Positions 1 through 8,838 of a stretch of DNA of 64,000 bases are shown here, piece by piece. The stretch lies in the NCBI RefSeq assembly GCF_000334455.1, contig NZ_BANX01000006.1, positions 46,849 through 110,848 of the forward strand, read 5' to 3'. A program made the position numbers and the translations under genes. A model generated the notes under the pieces. That model had not been told where the DNA came from. It did not search any database and saw only the letters and a program-made list of their open reading frames with translations. The stretch comes from Gordonia soli NBRC 108243 (lineage in GTDB: Bacteria; Actinomycetota; Actinomycetes; Mycobacteriales; Mycobacteriaceae). Within the stretch, counting starts at the first letter, position 1. Each line of letters starts with the position of its first letter.

Positions 1-309
1 GGTGGCCGCGAACAGCCCCATGCCGATGGCGTCGAGGATGAGGATGGTGCGGCGCAGCGCGGTGAACGCGGGGTGGAAGAAGAAGACCACCAGCGCCACC
101 ACGGAGGTGATGGTCACCGGCACCCAGTTCTGCACCGCAGCAGGCGGCGTCGATCCCAGCAGGACGTCGCGCAGGATTCCGCCGCCGACGCCGGTCAGCG
201 CGGCGACGGTGACGATGCCCCAGAGGTCGAGGTCCTTGCGGACGCCCACGAGCGCTCCCGAGGCCGCGAACACCGCGACGCCGATGTAGTTCAGGCTATT
301 CAGCAGCAT
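1..309 (-). CDS. TRIC-type (UPF0126/YadS) membrane protein, 3' end cut by window edge
   Basis: Reading leftward from an ATG at 309, 103 codons stay open to base 1. The first residues are hydrophobic (MLLNSLNYIGVAVFAASGAL). A conserved glycine/Arg-Asp motif (GVGGGILRDVLLG) follows near residue 40, then two more membrane segments. This GGG..RD pattern marks the trimeric intracellular cation channel / UPF0126 family, which forms inner-membrane cation channels or small-solute carriers. The start lies 6 bp after the stop of the acetyltransferase gene, so the two are probably co-transcribed. The C-terminal half is outside the window. Confidence 0.85.
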   Translation of the reverse strand, partial: MLLNSLNYIGVAVFAASGALVGVRKDLDLWGIVTVAALTGVGGGILRDVLLGSTPPAAVQNWVPVTITSVVALVVFFFHPAFTALRRTILILDAIGMGLFAAT

Positions 310-315
310 CGTGGA

Positions 316-1137
316 TCAGTACCGGTGCTCGAGCCAGTCGACGGCGAAGGCGCAGATCGCGGCCGCGTCGACAACCAGTGTCCGTGCGGCACCGACGGTT
401 CCGAGTCGATGTGGTTCGCTCGCCACGAACTCGGTGACGATGTCGGCGAAGTAGTCCTCGGCGGGGCCCTCCACGATCGGGTCGCCGGTGTCGAACTCCT
501 CGAACATGTGCCAGGTGACCCCGCCGTCTCCTTCACGCATGTCACCGTCGCGCAGGGGTGCCTCGTACCGGATGACACGCTTGTTCTCGATGTCGGCGAG
601 ATGTTCGGCGTGATGGAGCAGGGTCATCGTATCCCACGGAGCCCCGAGCATCACCACCTTGCCGCCCCGGTCGACCAGGCGGGCGAGTGGGGAGCCGTCG
701 CCGTAGCCGTAGTCCAACGGATGGTCCGCCGTCATCGCTTCTGCGGCATCGCCGACCGCGGCCACCGACGCGCCGGGATTCCCGCTTCGTCGGCTCCCTG
801 GCCAGGTGCGCAGGAACTCCGGTAGCGCGCCGTTGTCGCGAATCGCGCGGGAGCGCAGCGGGTCGAAGGGCGCGACGCGGTCTCGCCAGCGGTCGGGCAG
901 TCGTCCGGAATCATCGAGCAGTTCATGGTGATTCGATGACCAGTCCGTGTAACCGAGGACGGTCCCGCCGGGAGCCACGGCGTCGACGAGACCACCCACG
1001 ACGTCGTCGGGACCATTGAGGAGAGGACCGATCGCGCGGAGCGCGCCGTGTGCCATCACGATGTCGCCGGGCGCGAGGCCGAGCGCCTGGAGGTCGGCAC
1101 TGATCCGGTCGCGGGTCACGAATGCAGGTGTGCTCAT
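316..1137 (-). CDS. Aminoglycoside N(3)-acetyltransferase family protein (AAC(3)-like)
   Basis: 273 aa. The family transfers acetyl from acetyl-CoA to an amine, classically the 3-amino group of aminoglycosides; chromosomal members often have unknown substrates. Family landmarks are visible: MAHGALRAIGPLL near residues 28-40, a NPGASVAAVG segment, the DYGYGDGSPLARL block, and the TLLHHAEHLADI motif with the conserved His. The start at 1137 is chosen because AGGAGGA lies 6 nt upstream; an in-frame ATG at 1158 has no such site. It is followed at once by the TRIC-like gene. Whether it confers drug resistance cannot be told from sequence. Confidence 0.85.
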   Translation of the reverse strand: MSTPAFVTRDRISADLQALGLAPGDIVMAHGALRAIGPLLNGPDDVVGGLVDAVAPGGTVLGYTDWSSNHHELLDDSGRLPDRWRDRVAPFDPLRSRAIRDNGALPEFLRTWPGSRRSGNPGASVAAVGDAAEAMTADHPLDYGYGDGSPLARLVDRGGKVVMLGAPWDTMTLLHHAEHLADIENKRVIRYEAPLRDGDMREGDGGVTWHMFEEFDTGDPIVEGPAEDYFADIVTEFVASEPHRLGTVGAARTLVVDAAAICAFAVDWLEHRY

Positions 1138-1205
1138 GAACGATCCTCCTGGCGGCACGCGGGCCGCTGTGCCGCGGCGCGGCCCTTCTCACCATCGCGC
1201 ATCGG

Positions 1206-2153
1206 TCAAGCAGTTTTCTCGGGACCGGTCGTCGGCACACGACGACTGCTCGGATTGACTCCGGTGGTCCGCTTGAACGCGGTGCTGAAGGTGAACGCGT
1301 CGGCATATCCGACTTCGCGGGCCACCTCGGCGATGGTGAGATCCGGACGGTCGGCGAGTCGATCGGCCGCCACCGTCATCCGCCAGCGGGTGAGATAGGT
1401 CAGCGGCGGCTCACCGACCAAGTCGGTGAATCGTTTGGCGAGTGTTGCGCGTGAGACGCCGACACGTCGGGCGAGGGTCGACACCGTCCACGGTGTGTCG
1501 AGTTCGCTGTGCATGACGTTCAGCGCGTCACCGACGATCGGATCGTGCAGAGCCGAATACCACTGTGGTGCAGCGTCGTCCTGGAAATCGAACCAGTCGC
1601 GGAGCGCGCACACCAACAACCAGTCGAGCAGACGGTCGAGCACGGCCTGCTGCCCGGGCCGGTCGGTGGAGACCTCCGCAGCGATGAGCCGCGCGATCGG
1701 ATCGGCGTTGCCGTGCCCGGGAATCCGAATGACCGGTGGCAGGGCGCCGAGGAGGCGGTCACCGATCTCACCGCGGACGGGATAGGCGCCGACGATCATC
1801 GACGTGGTGTCGGCCGAGGCCTCGCCGCACGCTCCCCAACCCCGGTGGTGCAGCGCTCCGCCGACCGCGGGAGCCGAGCAGTGCTCTCCGCATGCCTCCG
1901 GGATGGCGGTGGTTCCGGGCTCGTCGACGAAGCCGAACGTCTCCGGCCCGCGGATGACGACGGTGGTGCCGGCGGTGACGCGCAATGGCTCCCGGCCATC
2001 CTGGACGATCCATCCGGCTCCGTCGAGGATCACGCCGAGGGTCAACGGTGGACCGTCGACGAAGTCGAGAGACCACGGCGCCGAGAGAGTCGGGTAGCCG
2101 AACACGGAGCCGTGCGCACGCACGCCGCGCAGCAGGTCCCCGAATGCATCCAT
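1206..2153 (-). CDS. AraC-family transcriptional regulator with N-terminal cupin domain
   Basis: 315 aa from an ATG at 2153. The N-terminal two thirds is a cupin-like ligand-binding fold (LTLGVILDGAGWIVQDG near residues 40-60, then a VIRGPETFGF strand). The last ~100 residues carry two helix-turn-helix units: STLARRVGVSRATLAKRF, and IAEVAREVGYADAFTFSTAF, the typical AraC signature. The reading frame is open further upstream, but a longer start would run into the divergent NmrA-like gene at 2236, so 2153 is preferred. It probably controls that neighbour. The ligand is unknown. Confidence 0.85.
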   Translation of the reverse strand: MDAFGDLLRGVRAHGSVFGYPTLSAPWSLDFVDGPPLTLGVILDGAGWIVQDGREPLRVTAGTTVVIRGPETFGFVDEPGTTAIPEACGEHCSAPAVGGALHHRGWGACGEASADTTSMIVGAYPVRGEIGDRLLGALPPVIRIPGHGNADPIARLIAAEVSTDRPGQQAVLDRLLDWLLVCALRDWFDFQDDAAPQWYSALHDPIVGDALNVMHSELDTPWTVSTLARRVGVSRATLAKRFTDLVGEPPLTYLTRWRMTVAADRLADRPDLTIAEVAREVGYADAFTFSTAFKRTTGVNPSSRRVPTTGPEKTA

Positions 2154-2235
2154 GCCGATCACCGTAGACGAATGCGCATGCGAACTGGCGTCACGACCAT
2201 GGATCAGTCCACGGCGGCCGTGATGGTGTTGCTCC
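2154..2235. promoter_or_regulatory. Divergent promoter region, AraC regulator / NmrA-like gene
   Basis: These 82 bp separate two divergently transcribed starts and must hold both promoters, and presumably the AraC-type operator. I see no clear palindrome. The arrangement is typical of an AraC activator controlling its neighbour (inference). Confidence 0.4.
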
Positions 2236-3096
2236 ATGAGCAACGACACCGTCCTCGTCCTCGGCGCCTCCGGAAAGACCGGGCGCCGCGTCGCCGCCCG
2301 GCTGCGCGTCATGGGCTGCCCGGTCCGCACCGCCTCGCGATCCAGCGCCCACCGCTTCGACTGGTCGGACCCCGACACCTGGGATCCGGTGCTGGCCGGC
2401 GTCGGCTCGGTGTACCTGGTGCCACCGACCTTCGTCGGACCGGTCGCCGACTTCGTCGCGCGAGCCGAGGCCGCCGGCGTGCAGCGGCTGGTGGTGCTCT
2501 CGGGACGCAACGCCGATCAGTGGGGCAGCGACGACTTCGGTGCCGAGATGCTGGCCGCCGAGGCGGCGGTCCGCGATTCGGCCCTCGACTGGACGATCCT
2601 GCGCGCATCCAACTTTCAACAGAACTTCACCGAAGACGTCTTCGCGGACGGAGTCATCGCCGGAGTGGTCGCGCTACCTGTCGGCGAGGTGCCCGAGCCG
2701 TTCATCGACGTCGAGGACATCGCCGAGGTCGCAGTCACGGTGTTGACGTCGACCGGCCACACCGGCCGGATCTACGAGTTGTCCGGACCACGCGCGCTGA
2801 CCTTCGCCGAGGCGGTCGGCCAGATATCGGCGGCCACCGACCGGCCCATCGAGTTCCGGCAGCTGACCTTCGGCGAGCACATCGAGAGTCGGATCGCGGA
2901 GGGATGGCCGCGTACCGACGCCGAGAGTCTGACCGCGATGTTCGAGATCATGTCCACCGGCGTGATCTCGACGACCAGCGACGATGTGCGGCAGTTGCTC
3001 GGCAGGGAGGCGGCGCCGTTCGAGGACTACGTGGTGCGGACCGCGGCGTCGGGTGCGTGGGACATCGACGACCGGGAGGCCGGGCCCGCCATCTGA
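2236..3096 (+). CDS. NmrA-like NAD(P)-binding oxidoreductase (atypical SDR)
   Basis: 286 aa. The N-terminus has the dinucleotide-binding turn VLVLGASGKTGRRVAARL (residues 6-23), where GASGKTG is the atypical-SDR/NmrA version of GxxGxxG. RLVVLSGRNADQWG follows in the middle and an LRASNFQQNF segment near residue 125, both usual for the NmrA/azoreductase-like subgroup. No YxxxK active site is evident, so it may be a redox sensor or an NADPH-dependent reductase. It is divergent from the AraC regulator, its likely controller. A 34-bp dispersed repeat starts 5 nt after the stop codon. Confidence 0.8.
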   Translation: MSNDTVLVLGASGKTGRRVAARLRVMGCPVRTASRSSAHRFDWSDPDTWDPVLAGVGSVYLVPPTFVGPVADFVARAEAAGVQRLVVLSGRNADQWGSDDFGAEMLAAEAAVRDSALDWTILRASNFQQNFTEDVFADGVIAGVVALPVGEVPEPFIDVEDIAEVAVTVLTSTGHTGRIYELSGPRALTFAEAVGQISAATDRPIEFRQLTFGEHIESRIAEGWPRTDAESLTAMFEIMSTGVISTTSDDVRQLLGREAAPFEDYVVRTAASGAWDIDDREAGPAI

Positions 3097-3100
3097 TCTC

Positions 3101-3134
3101 GTCGATCGTGCGCTCTGGATCGTCGACTGTGCAC
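3101..3134 (+). repeat. 34-bp dispersed intergenic repeat, copy 1
   Basis: Matches copies at 3183-3216 (opposite strand) and 25640-25673. Each copy contains two GTCGACCGTGC-like 11-mers spaced 21 bp apart. This copy starts 5 nt after the stop of the NmrA-like gene. Copies 1 and 2 face each other and could fold as a long imperfect hairpin. Confidence 0.75.
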
Positions 3135-3182
3135 CCGCCGGGGGATGTTCGTCGTGCAGACCGCGTCGACGACCGAGTTCAC

Positions 3183-3216
3183 GTGCACGGTCGACGTTTT
3201 CGAGCGCACGGTCGGC
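3183..3216 (-). repeat. 34-bp dispersed intergenic repeat, copy 2 (inverted)
   Basis: Read on the minus strand it aligns without gaps to copies 1 and 3, with a few substitutions. It keeps both GTCGACCGTGC-like 11-mers. Together with copy 1 it brackets a 48-bp spacer. Confidence 0.75.
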
Positions 3217-3503
3217 GGCAGGGACTGTCGGCCGGGCTCGGGTGTCGGATCGGAATCCGTTTCGGGGTCGAGAGCGTGCCGGCCGGATTTCATCGGAGAG
3301 TTCCTCTTCGTGGCTCGCTTGCCGCGAGGACCGGCCGGTACGGGAGATCACCCTGCTGGCTCAGATGTCGTCGTCGTCGTTCCGTCGGGGCGCGGCGGCG
3401 TCTGGTCGCGGCGCGGTGTCGTCTCGGGGGGGGGGCAGCAGACGACACTCGGTCGACGGTTTTAAGCACACGACCACTGCGAAAGGGCTACCTACGGGAC
3501 CGT

Positions 3504-3523
3504 AACCTACGCTATCGTAGGTT
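3504..3523. promoter_or_regulatory. Operator palindrome in front of plsC-like gene
   Basis: A perfect inverted repeat: AACCTACG, four bases, CGTAGGTT. It ends one base before the ATG at 3525. A further CCTACG half-site lies at 3491-3496. Such short perfect dyads overlapping a start are typical TetR-family operators. The cognate repressor is not adjacent, so regulation would be in trans (inference). Confidence 0.7.
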
Positions 3524-3524
3524 C

Positions 3525-4277
3525 ATGGACGTCGAGCTCAGCCGTGTGGACGAGGTGTACGCGCACTACCGGCAGCACCAGCAATCTGTGCGGCGGGCGC
3601 AGTCGATGTACGGCATCCTGGCGATGCGTCACCGCCCCCGTGTGCGCTACATCGACGATGCCCGGCACGAGTTGCGGCGCGTGGCTCGACGGTCGGGTCC
3701 GCCGCTGCTGATCGCCGTCAACCACATCCGCGAGACCGACCCGTTGGTGCTCGCCGCGGCGGGCTTCCTCTCGCCATTGCGGGCGCGGATCGGTCACATG
3801 CGGGTGCTGGCGAAGGACGAGTTGTTCGTGGAGTCCGTCCAGCGCGACAAGATCGACGCCCTCGGCGGCATCCCGGTGTTCCGCCCCAAGGACCACGAGA
3901 TCAGGGCCGCGGTCGCCGCAGCCCAGCAGATGTTCGAGGTGTGCGCCGACCGCATGGTGCGCGGCGATTCGATCGCCATCTTCCCGGAGGGCACCTGCAA
4001 CACCGAAGAGCCTGCGACAGTACAGAAATTGAGCAGCGGCGTCGGCCACATCGCGGTGCAGGCGCGAAACGCGGGCGCCGACGCGCCGCAGCTCGTGGCG
4101 ATCGGGCTCGCGTACCCGCCGGAGCGTGGTGGCCGAGCGGGCCGACCCGTCGTCGTGATGTCGAGCCCGGCGGAACTGACCGCCGCGGTCGCATCGACAC
4201 CTGCGGCGGTCACACGCCTCGTCGCCGACCGTCTTCAGGAGTCGGTCAGCCGCGCGTACGAGCTCGCAGAACGGTAA
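3525..4277 (+). CDS. 1-acyl-sn-glycerol-3-phosphate acyltransferase family protein (PlsC-like)
   Basis: 250 aa. The acyltransferase active-site motif NHIRETD (NHx4D, His67 and Asp72) and the substrate motif FPEGT (residues 153-157) are both intact. The enzyme would transfer an acyl group to lysophosphatidate or a related glycolipid acceptor at the inner face of the membrane. There is no clear N-terminal membrane anchor. The ATG at 3525 directly follows a palindromic operator, so the mRNA leader is very short or the gene is leaderless. It converges on the nitronate monooxygenase gene. Confidence 0.85.
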   Translation: MDVELSRVDEVYAHYRQHQQSVRRAQSMYGILAMRHRPRVRYIDDARHELRRVARRSGPPLLIAVNHIRETDPLVLAAAGFLSPLRARIGHMRVLAKDELFVESVQRDKIDALGGIPVFRPKDHEIRAAVAAAQQMFEVCADRMVRGDSIAIFPEGTCNTEEPATVQKLSSGVGHIAVQARNAGADAPQLVAIGLAYPPERGGRAGRPVVVMSSPAELTAAVASTPAAVTRLVADRLQESVSRAYELAER

Positions 4278-4313
4278 CGCCGGGCGGGTGAACCGGCCAT
4301 GCGGGGCGGTCGG

Positions 4314-5282
4314 TCACCTGTCCGGAGACGCGTCCCGGAGCAGTTGCATCGCACCGACACCGAGGCGCGCCAGGATGGCGGCCACCGGTTCGACGGAATC
4401 GATCCGGCCGACGCCGACCCCGGCGTCGACAGCCGGGGGAGCGGCGGCCGCGGCATCGGCGCGCAGCGCGTCGTCGGCCTCCAGGGCGTCGACTCCATCG
4501 GTCCAGCGATCGGTGAACCCGTTGCGCACCACCCGATTCAGGAAGCGGGCAGGCCACGGCCACCCCTCGATGACGTCATAGGCGCGAGTCAGCACGGTCT
4601 CGTCCGCCCGCGCGGCGACCAGTGTGTCCTTGGCTTCCGCCGGTGCCAGCGACTCGACCGTCGCCGACAACGCGGTGCCGATCCATGCACCTGCCGCCCC
4701 CGCGGCGAGGACGGCGGCCAACGATCGTGGCGATGCGACACCGCCCGCCGCGAGCACCGGAAGGTCGACGACCTCCAGCACCGCGTCGAGCAGTGGGAGC
4801 AGCGCGCCAGTGGGATCGCCGTGGCCACCTCCGTCGGCGCCGCGGGCGACCAGAACGTCGACGCCGGCATCGCCCGCCACGCGGGCCTGCTCCGGCGCGT
4901 ACACCTGTGTCGCGGTGCGGATGCCGGCATCCCTGGCCCGGTCCACCCAGTCGAACCGATCCCCGAAACTCACCGACAGCAGGGTCGGCCGGGTGTCGAC
5001 GGCCAGGTCGAGGAGGTCGGGGTGCTCACGGATCTTCCAGTCGACCACGCCGATCCCGAACGGCAGCGCTGCGTCGAAGCCGGGGGCCGCGCGGTGTGCG
5101 TCGAGCTGAGCACGCAGGGCGGCAGTCGACCCCGAACTGCCCATGCCGATCATCCCGAGTCCGCCGGCCGCCGACACGGCGGCGGCCAGTCGGCCACCGG
5201 CGACGCCGCCCATCGGGGCGTTGACGATGGGCAGGCCGAGCCGAAGGCTCGATGACCAGGCGGTGGCGAGCCGATCGGTCAC
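4314..5282 (-). CDS. Nitronate monooxygenase / NPD-family FMN oxidoreductase
   Basis: 322 aa from a GTG at 5282. The fold is an FMN TIM barrel: PIVNAPMGGVAGGRLAAAV at the N-terminus, LVARGADGGGHGDPTGALL in the middle (the GGHG stretch near the flavin), and PVLAAGGVASPRSLAAVLAAGAAGAWIGTA, which matches the phosphate-binding end of the barrel. Members oxidise nitronates or act as enoyl reductases. The GTG at 5282 is 7 bp past the stop of mmpL3; an upstream ATG at 5351 would lie inside mmpL3 and is less likely. Co-transcription with mmpL3 is probable, but a functional link is unknown. Confidence 0.85.
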   Translation of the reverse strand: MTDRLATAWSSSLRLGLPIVNAPMGGVAGGRLAAAVSAAGGLGMIGMGSSGSTAALRAQLDAHRAAPGFDAALPFGIGVVDWKIREHPDLLDLAVDTRPTLLSVSFGDRFDWVDRARDAGIRTATQVYAPEQARVAGDAGVDVLVARGADGGGHGDPTGALLPLLDAVLEVVDLPVLAAGGVASPRSLAAVLAAGAAGAWIGTALSATVESLAPAEAKDTLVAARADETVLTRAYDVIEGWPWPARFLNRVVRNGFTDRWTDGVDALEADDALRADAAAAAPPAVDAGVGVGRIDSVEPVAAILARLGVGAMQLLRDASPDR

Positions 5283-5289
5283 CGGCGGG

Positions 5290-8200
5290 TCAGCTCTCGG
5301 ACCGACTGCGACGCAGCAACTCCTGAACGCTGATCTGCGATCCCTCGTCATCGGAGCGGGCGTGGCGGTCGCTGCGCGAGGACGAATCGGACGACCGGTC
5401 GGGACGACCGCCCTCCGGCCCGCTGCCGCCGCTTCCGGAGGGCGCGCCGTTCTGGGGTGCAGCGTTGTGGGGGCCGTTGCCGGCCGCGCCGTCTCCGTTG
5501 CGTCCCTCGACTGCTCGCGCCGTCGACGGGGACATCCCGCGATCGAGCGCCGATCCGTTGGCGCCGGTGCCCGCCGGACGTCGGCGTCCGGCAGGTCCCT
5601 GTGCCTCCGGCGCCAGCGATGCCGCGAGCGGTCGCTTGCCGGTCTCGTCGAGCGCCGGGCGTCGGCGCAATGGCGAATCGGGCGGCCGTGCAGCCGGATT
5701 CACGACCCGGTTGGCGCCGCTGGGCGGTGACGACGGGCGCGCCGGTGACGGCGGCCGCACGGGTACCGACGACGACCGCGGAGAACCGTTGGTCGAGCCG
5801 AGGACCGGGTGATCACCGCTGCGATCGGCCCGCTCCGGACGAACCGGACGGTCGGCGTTGGCCGGTGGACGCGATGTGTCACTTCCGCCCAGACGGATGC
5901 CGCCTTCGCCGAGGCTCCACCCACCCGTGTCGGGTTTGTTGGCACGGGCGCTCTCCCGACTCGGCCGGGCGGCCAACGATGGCGACGGCCGCGAACCGGT
6001 TGCGGTCGGCGCGAGTGTCTGCCCGGTCGGGGGCGGTGCCGATCGAGTCGGGGTCGGACCGGACGGCGGAGCCGACACCCCGACGCGTGCCACGGGCGCG
6101 GCGTCGGGAACCGGCGGGCGAGCGGCACGACGACTCGGTGGTGCGGTGCGCTCGGCACCGCCCAGGTCGGCGGGACGCCCCTGCGGAGCGAGGGTCGGCC
6201 GGTCTGCCCCCGGCTGGGGGCGGTCCGGTTGCGGACGTCGATCCGGCGGTGCGGGCCGGGCGGCCGGCGATGCCACCGTCCGCGGGCCGGCCCCCGGGGT
6301 GGGTGCACCCGGTCCCGGACGGCGTCGATCTGCCTGTGCCGGTTGGGCATCGGGCTGCGGTCGCCGGCGGGAATCCGGTCCGGCCTCACCCCGACTGCGG
6401 GCCGAGGTCATCTTCGACGTCGGGGCCTCGGCGACCAACGTGCCCGCACTGCGAGCGCGCTTCGCGCTGTCCCGCTGCTCGTCGGGCTCATCGTCGAGGA
6501 CGGTCTCGCCGAGACCGATCTTCTGCTGGACGACGGCCAGCCACCGTGGCGCCCACCAGCAGTCGTCGCCGAGCAGCTTCATCACCGCGGGCACCAGCAG
6601 CATGCGGATGACGGTGGCGTCCAGGATGAGTGCCGCGATCATGCCGTACGCGATGTACTTCATCATCACGATCTCGGACAGCCCGAAGGCGCCGGTGACG
6701 ACCACCAGGATGGCCGCGGCCGCAGTGATGATGCGGCCGGTGTGCGCGGTGCCGATGCGCACTGCCTCGGTGGTCGATGCGCCCTTCTGTCTGGCCTCGA
6801 CCATGCGGGACAACAGGAATATCTCGTAGTCCGTGGACAAGCCGAACACGATGGCGATGATCAACACGAGGACCGCCGCGAACAGTGGTCCCGGAGTGAA
6901 GTTCGCGATCGACGCTCCGTGACCGTCGACGAAGATCCAGGTCAAGATGCCCAGCGTGGAAGCTAGTCCCAACGCGGACATCAACGCCGCCTTGATCGGC
7001 AGCACCACCGAACCGAACGCGAGGAACATCAGGAAGCCGGTCACCAGCACCAGCAGCGTCGCCATGATCGGGAGTCGCGACAGCAGTGCGTCGATCGAAT
7101 CCTGGGTCAGCGCAGGGGTTCCCGCCACATACATGGACAGGCCCTGCGTGTCGATGGCCCGCAGTTCCTTGATCGCCTCGCCGGCTGTGTTGCGGTCGAC
7201 CAGCCCGGCCGACATCTGGAAGATGGCCGGGCCGTTCTCGCCGTAGTTGCCGGTCTGGACGGAGTCGTCGGAGGTGCTGAACTGCTTGGTGAAGCCAGGG
7301 ATCTTGTTGGCCTCGGCCGCGATCTCGTCCAGCTTCGCCGCGTCGTCGCCGTTCGGGTCGTAGGCGATGACCAGTTTGATCTCTTCGGTGCGTTCACTCG
7401 GGAACCACTGGTCGAAGTTCTCCTGCGCGACGCGATTCGGGTTGTCCGGCGGCAGGTACTCCTCGCTGATACCGCCGAACTTGATCCCGCTGAACGGCAG
7501 GATGAGCAACAGCAGCAGGATGACGGTCGGGACCGCGGTCTTGATCGGATGCCGCATCACCCAGCCGGCGAGCTTGCCCCAGAAGCCTTCTTCGATCTCC
7601 TTGCGCGTCTTGGTACGTCGCAGGAAGGGCAGACCGAGGGCGTCGATCCGCTTGCCGAGGATCGCGAGGACAGCCGGCAGCACGGTGATCGACAGGATCG
7701 CGGCCAACGCGACCGACGAGATGGCACCGTAGGCGACCGATTTGAGGAAGCCCTGCGGGAAGATCAGCAGACAGGCCAGAGCGGCGACGATGATGGTCGC
7801 CGAGAACACCACCGTCTGCCCGGCGGTCATCACGGTTCTTCGTACGGCGGCCTTCGTCGAATAGCCCTCGGCCAGTTCTTCTCGGAACCGACTCACGATG
7901 AAGAGGCCGTAGTCGATGGCGATGCCCAGGCCGATCAGTGTGACCACCGACTGGGCGAAGATGTTGAGTTCGGTGACCTGGGCCAGCACCTTCATGATGC
8001 CCAGCGAGCCGGCGATGGTGAGACCGCCGATCAACACCGGAAGACATGCCGAGACCACGCCGCCGAAGATGAAGAACAGCATGATCGCGACCACCGGCAG
8101 CGCGATCACCTCGGCGCGGTGGATGTCCTTGTCCATACCGTCGCTCATCGCGCCTGCAACGGGCTGCAGACCGGCCAGCTCGAACTTCGTGCCCTGGAGA

Positions 8201-8730
8201 TCGAACCTGTTGTCGATGTCGTGGAAGAACGGCTCGATCGTCTTGTAGTTCTTCAGGATCGTCGTGTCGTCGTCACCCTTGACGCCGATGCTGACGAAGG
8301 CGTGCGTCTTGTCCTCGGAGAAGGTGCGCGAGCGGATGGTCTCCTGCGCCGCCTTGTTCGCGGGGCTGTTGTCGACGGCCCGGAACGGGTCGACGATCCC
8401 GGGGTCCTGTCGGTTGACGATGTCCGGGTGGGCTGCGATGAGGTCGTCGACGAAGTTCTCGACCTTCGCGCCGAACTCCGGGTTGTCGACCTTCGTCCCC
8501 TCGGGAGGGGTGATCACCAGGATGACGTCGGACTTGTGGTCGCGGCCGAACGCGGTGTCGGCGATGCGCGAGCCCTGGTCGGATTCGGACGTCGGATCGA
8601 ACCACCCGCTCTGGCTCAGGTGCTTGCCGAGGTCCATACCGTAGAGTCCTAGACCGGCCATCAGAGCGATCAGTACGCCGATGACAGCGAAGCGCATCCG
8701 GAAGACGAATGTTCCGATGGCTGCGAACAC
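5290..8730 (-). CDS. mmpL3: MmpL3-type trehalose monomycolate transporter (RND superfamily) with very long C-terminal tail
   Basis: 1146 aa. The family flips trehalose monomycolate to the periplasm using the proton gradient. Two RND halves are visible, each with a porter domain and membrane segments. The paired proton-relay Asp-Tyr residues are present: IDY at 273-274 (TM4) and TDY at 634-635 (TM10). The core ends near residue 745. A ~400-residue Pro/Arg/Ser-rich disordered tail follows, about twice the tail of mycobacterial MmpL3. Synteny with the NYN gene, trmB, the Rv0209/Rv0210-like pair and pckG matches the M. tuberculosis mmpL3 locus and supports the name. The start is a GTG with AAAGGA upstream. 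Confidence 0.93.
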   Translation of the reverse strand: MFAAIGTFVFRMRFAVIGVLIALMAGLGLYGMDLGKHLSQSGWFDPTSESDQGSRIADTAFGRDHKSDVILVITPPEGTKVDNPEFGAKVENFVDDLIAAHPDIVNRQDPGIVDPFRAVDNSPANKAAQETIRSRTFSEDKTHAFVSIGVKGDDDTTILKNYKTIEPFFHDIDNRFDLQGTKFELAGLQPVAGAMSDGMDKDIHRAEVIALPVVAIMLFFIFGGVVSACLPVLIGGLTIAGSLGIMKVLAQVTELNIFAQSVVTLIGLGIAIDYGLFIVSRFREELAEGYSTKAAVRRTVMTAGQTVVFSATIIVAALACLLIFPQGFLKSVAYGAISSVALAAILSITVLPAVLAILGKRIDALGLPFLRRTKTRKEIEEGFWGKLAGWVMRHPIKTAVPTVILLLLLILPFSGIKFGGISEEYLPPDNPNRVAQENFDQWFPSERTEEIKLVIAYDPNGDDAAKLDEIAAEANKIPGFTKQFSTSDDSVQTGNYGENGPAIFQMSAGLVDRNTAGEAIKELRAIDTQGLSMYVAGTPALTQDSIDALLSRLPIMATLLVLVTGFLMFLAFGSVVLPIKAALMSALGLASTLGILTWIFVDGHGASIANFTPGPLFAAVLVLIIAIVFGLSTDYEIFLLSRMVEARQKGASTTEAVRIGTAHTGRIITAAAAILVVVTGAFGLSEIVMMKYIAYGMIAALILDATVIRMLLVPAVMKLLGDDCWWAPRWLAVVQQKIGLGETVLDDEPDEQRDSAKRARSAGTLVAEAPTSKMTSARSRGEAGPDSRRRPQPDAQPAQADRRRPGPGAPTPGAGPRTVASPAARPAPPDRRPQPDRPQPGADRPTLAPQGRPADLGGAERTAPPSRRAARPPVPDAAPVARVGVSAPPSGPTPTRSAPPPTGQTLAPTATGSRPSPSLAARPSRESARANKPDTGGWSLGEGGIRLGGSDTSRPPANADRPVRPERADRSGDHPVLGSTNGSPRSSSVPVRPPSPARPSSPPSGANRVVNPAARPPDSPLRRRPALDETGKRPLAASLAPEAQGPAGRRRPAGTGANGSALDRGMSPSTARAVEGRNGDGAAGNGPHNAAPQNGAPSGSGGSGPEGGRPDRSSDSSSRSDRHARSDDEGSQISVQELLRRSRSES

Positions 8731-8838
8731 GCCGGGTTCCTTTCGCAGAGTGACGGTTGATTCTTACAGCTGGTCCTGAGTGATCGCTGAGTCCGCGACC
8801 TGCATCGGTGGACGCAGTGAGTCCCCGAGCAGACCAGC

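Larger units (their letters stand above)
3097..3524. other. Intergenic region with repeats and G10 tract, no gene seen
   Basis: This 428-bp stretch has no convincing coding sequence. It holds two copies of a 34-bp dispersed repeat in opposite orientation (3101-3134 and 3183-3216), an uninterrupted run of ten G at 3426-3435, and the operator just before plsC. Confidence 0.7.

Noticed and set aside
316..1137. AAC(3)-like gene as an acquired resistance cassette
   Set aside because: Base composition and the chromosomal neighbours look native, with no integron or IS signs. AAC(3)-like genes are common intrinsic genes in actinobacteria.
1509..3524. Plus-strand extension of the PlsC-like frame to 922 codons
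   Set aside because: The upstream part runs through the AraC and NmrA-like genes and the intergenic repeats. Acyltransferase similarity begins only at 3525.
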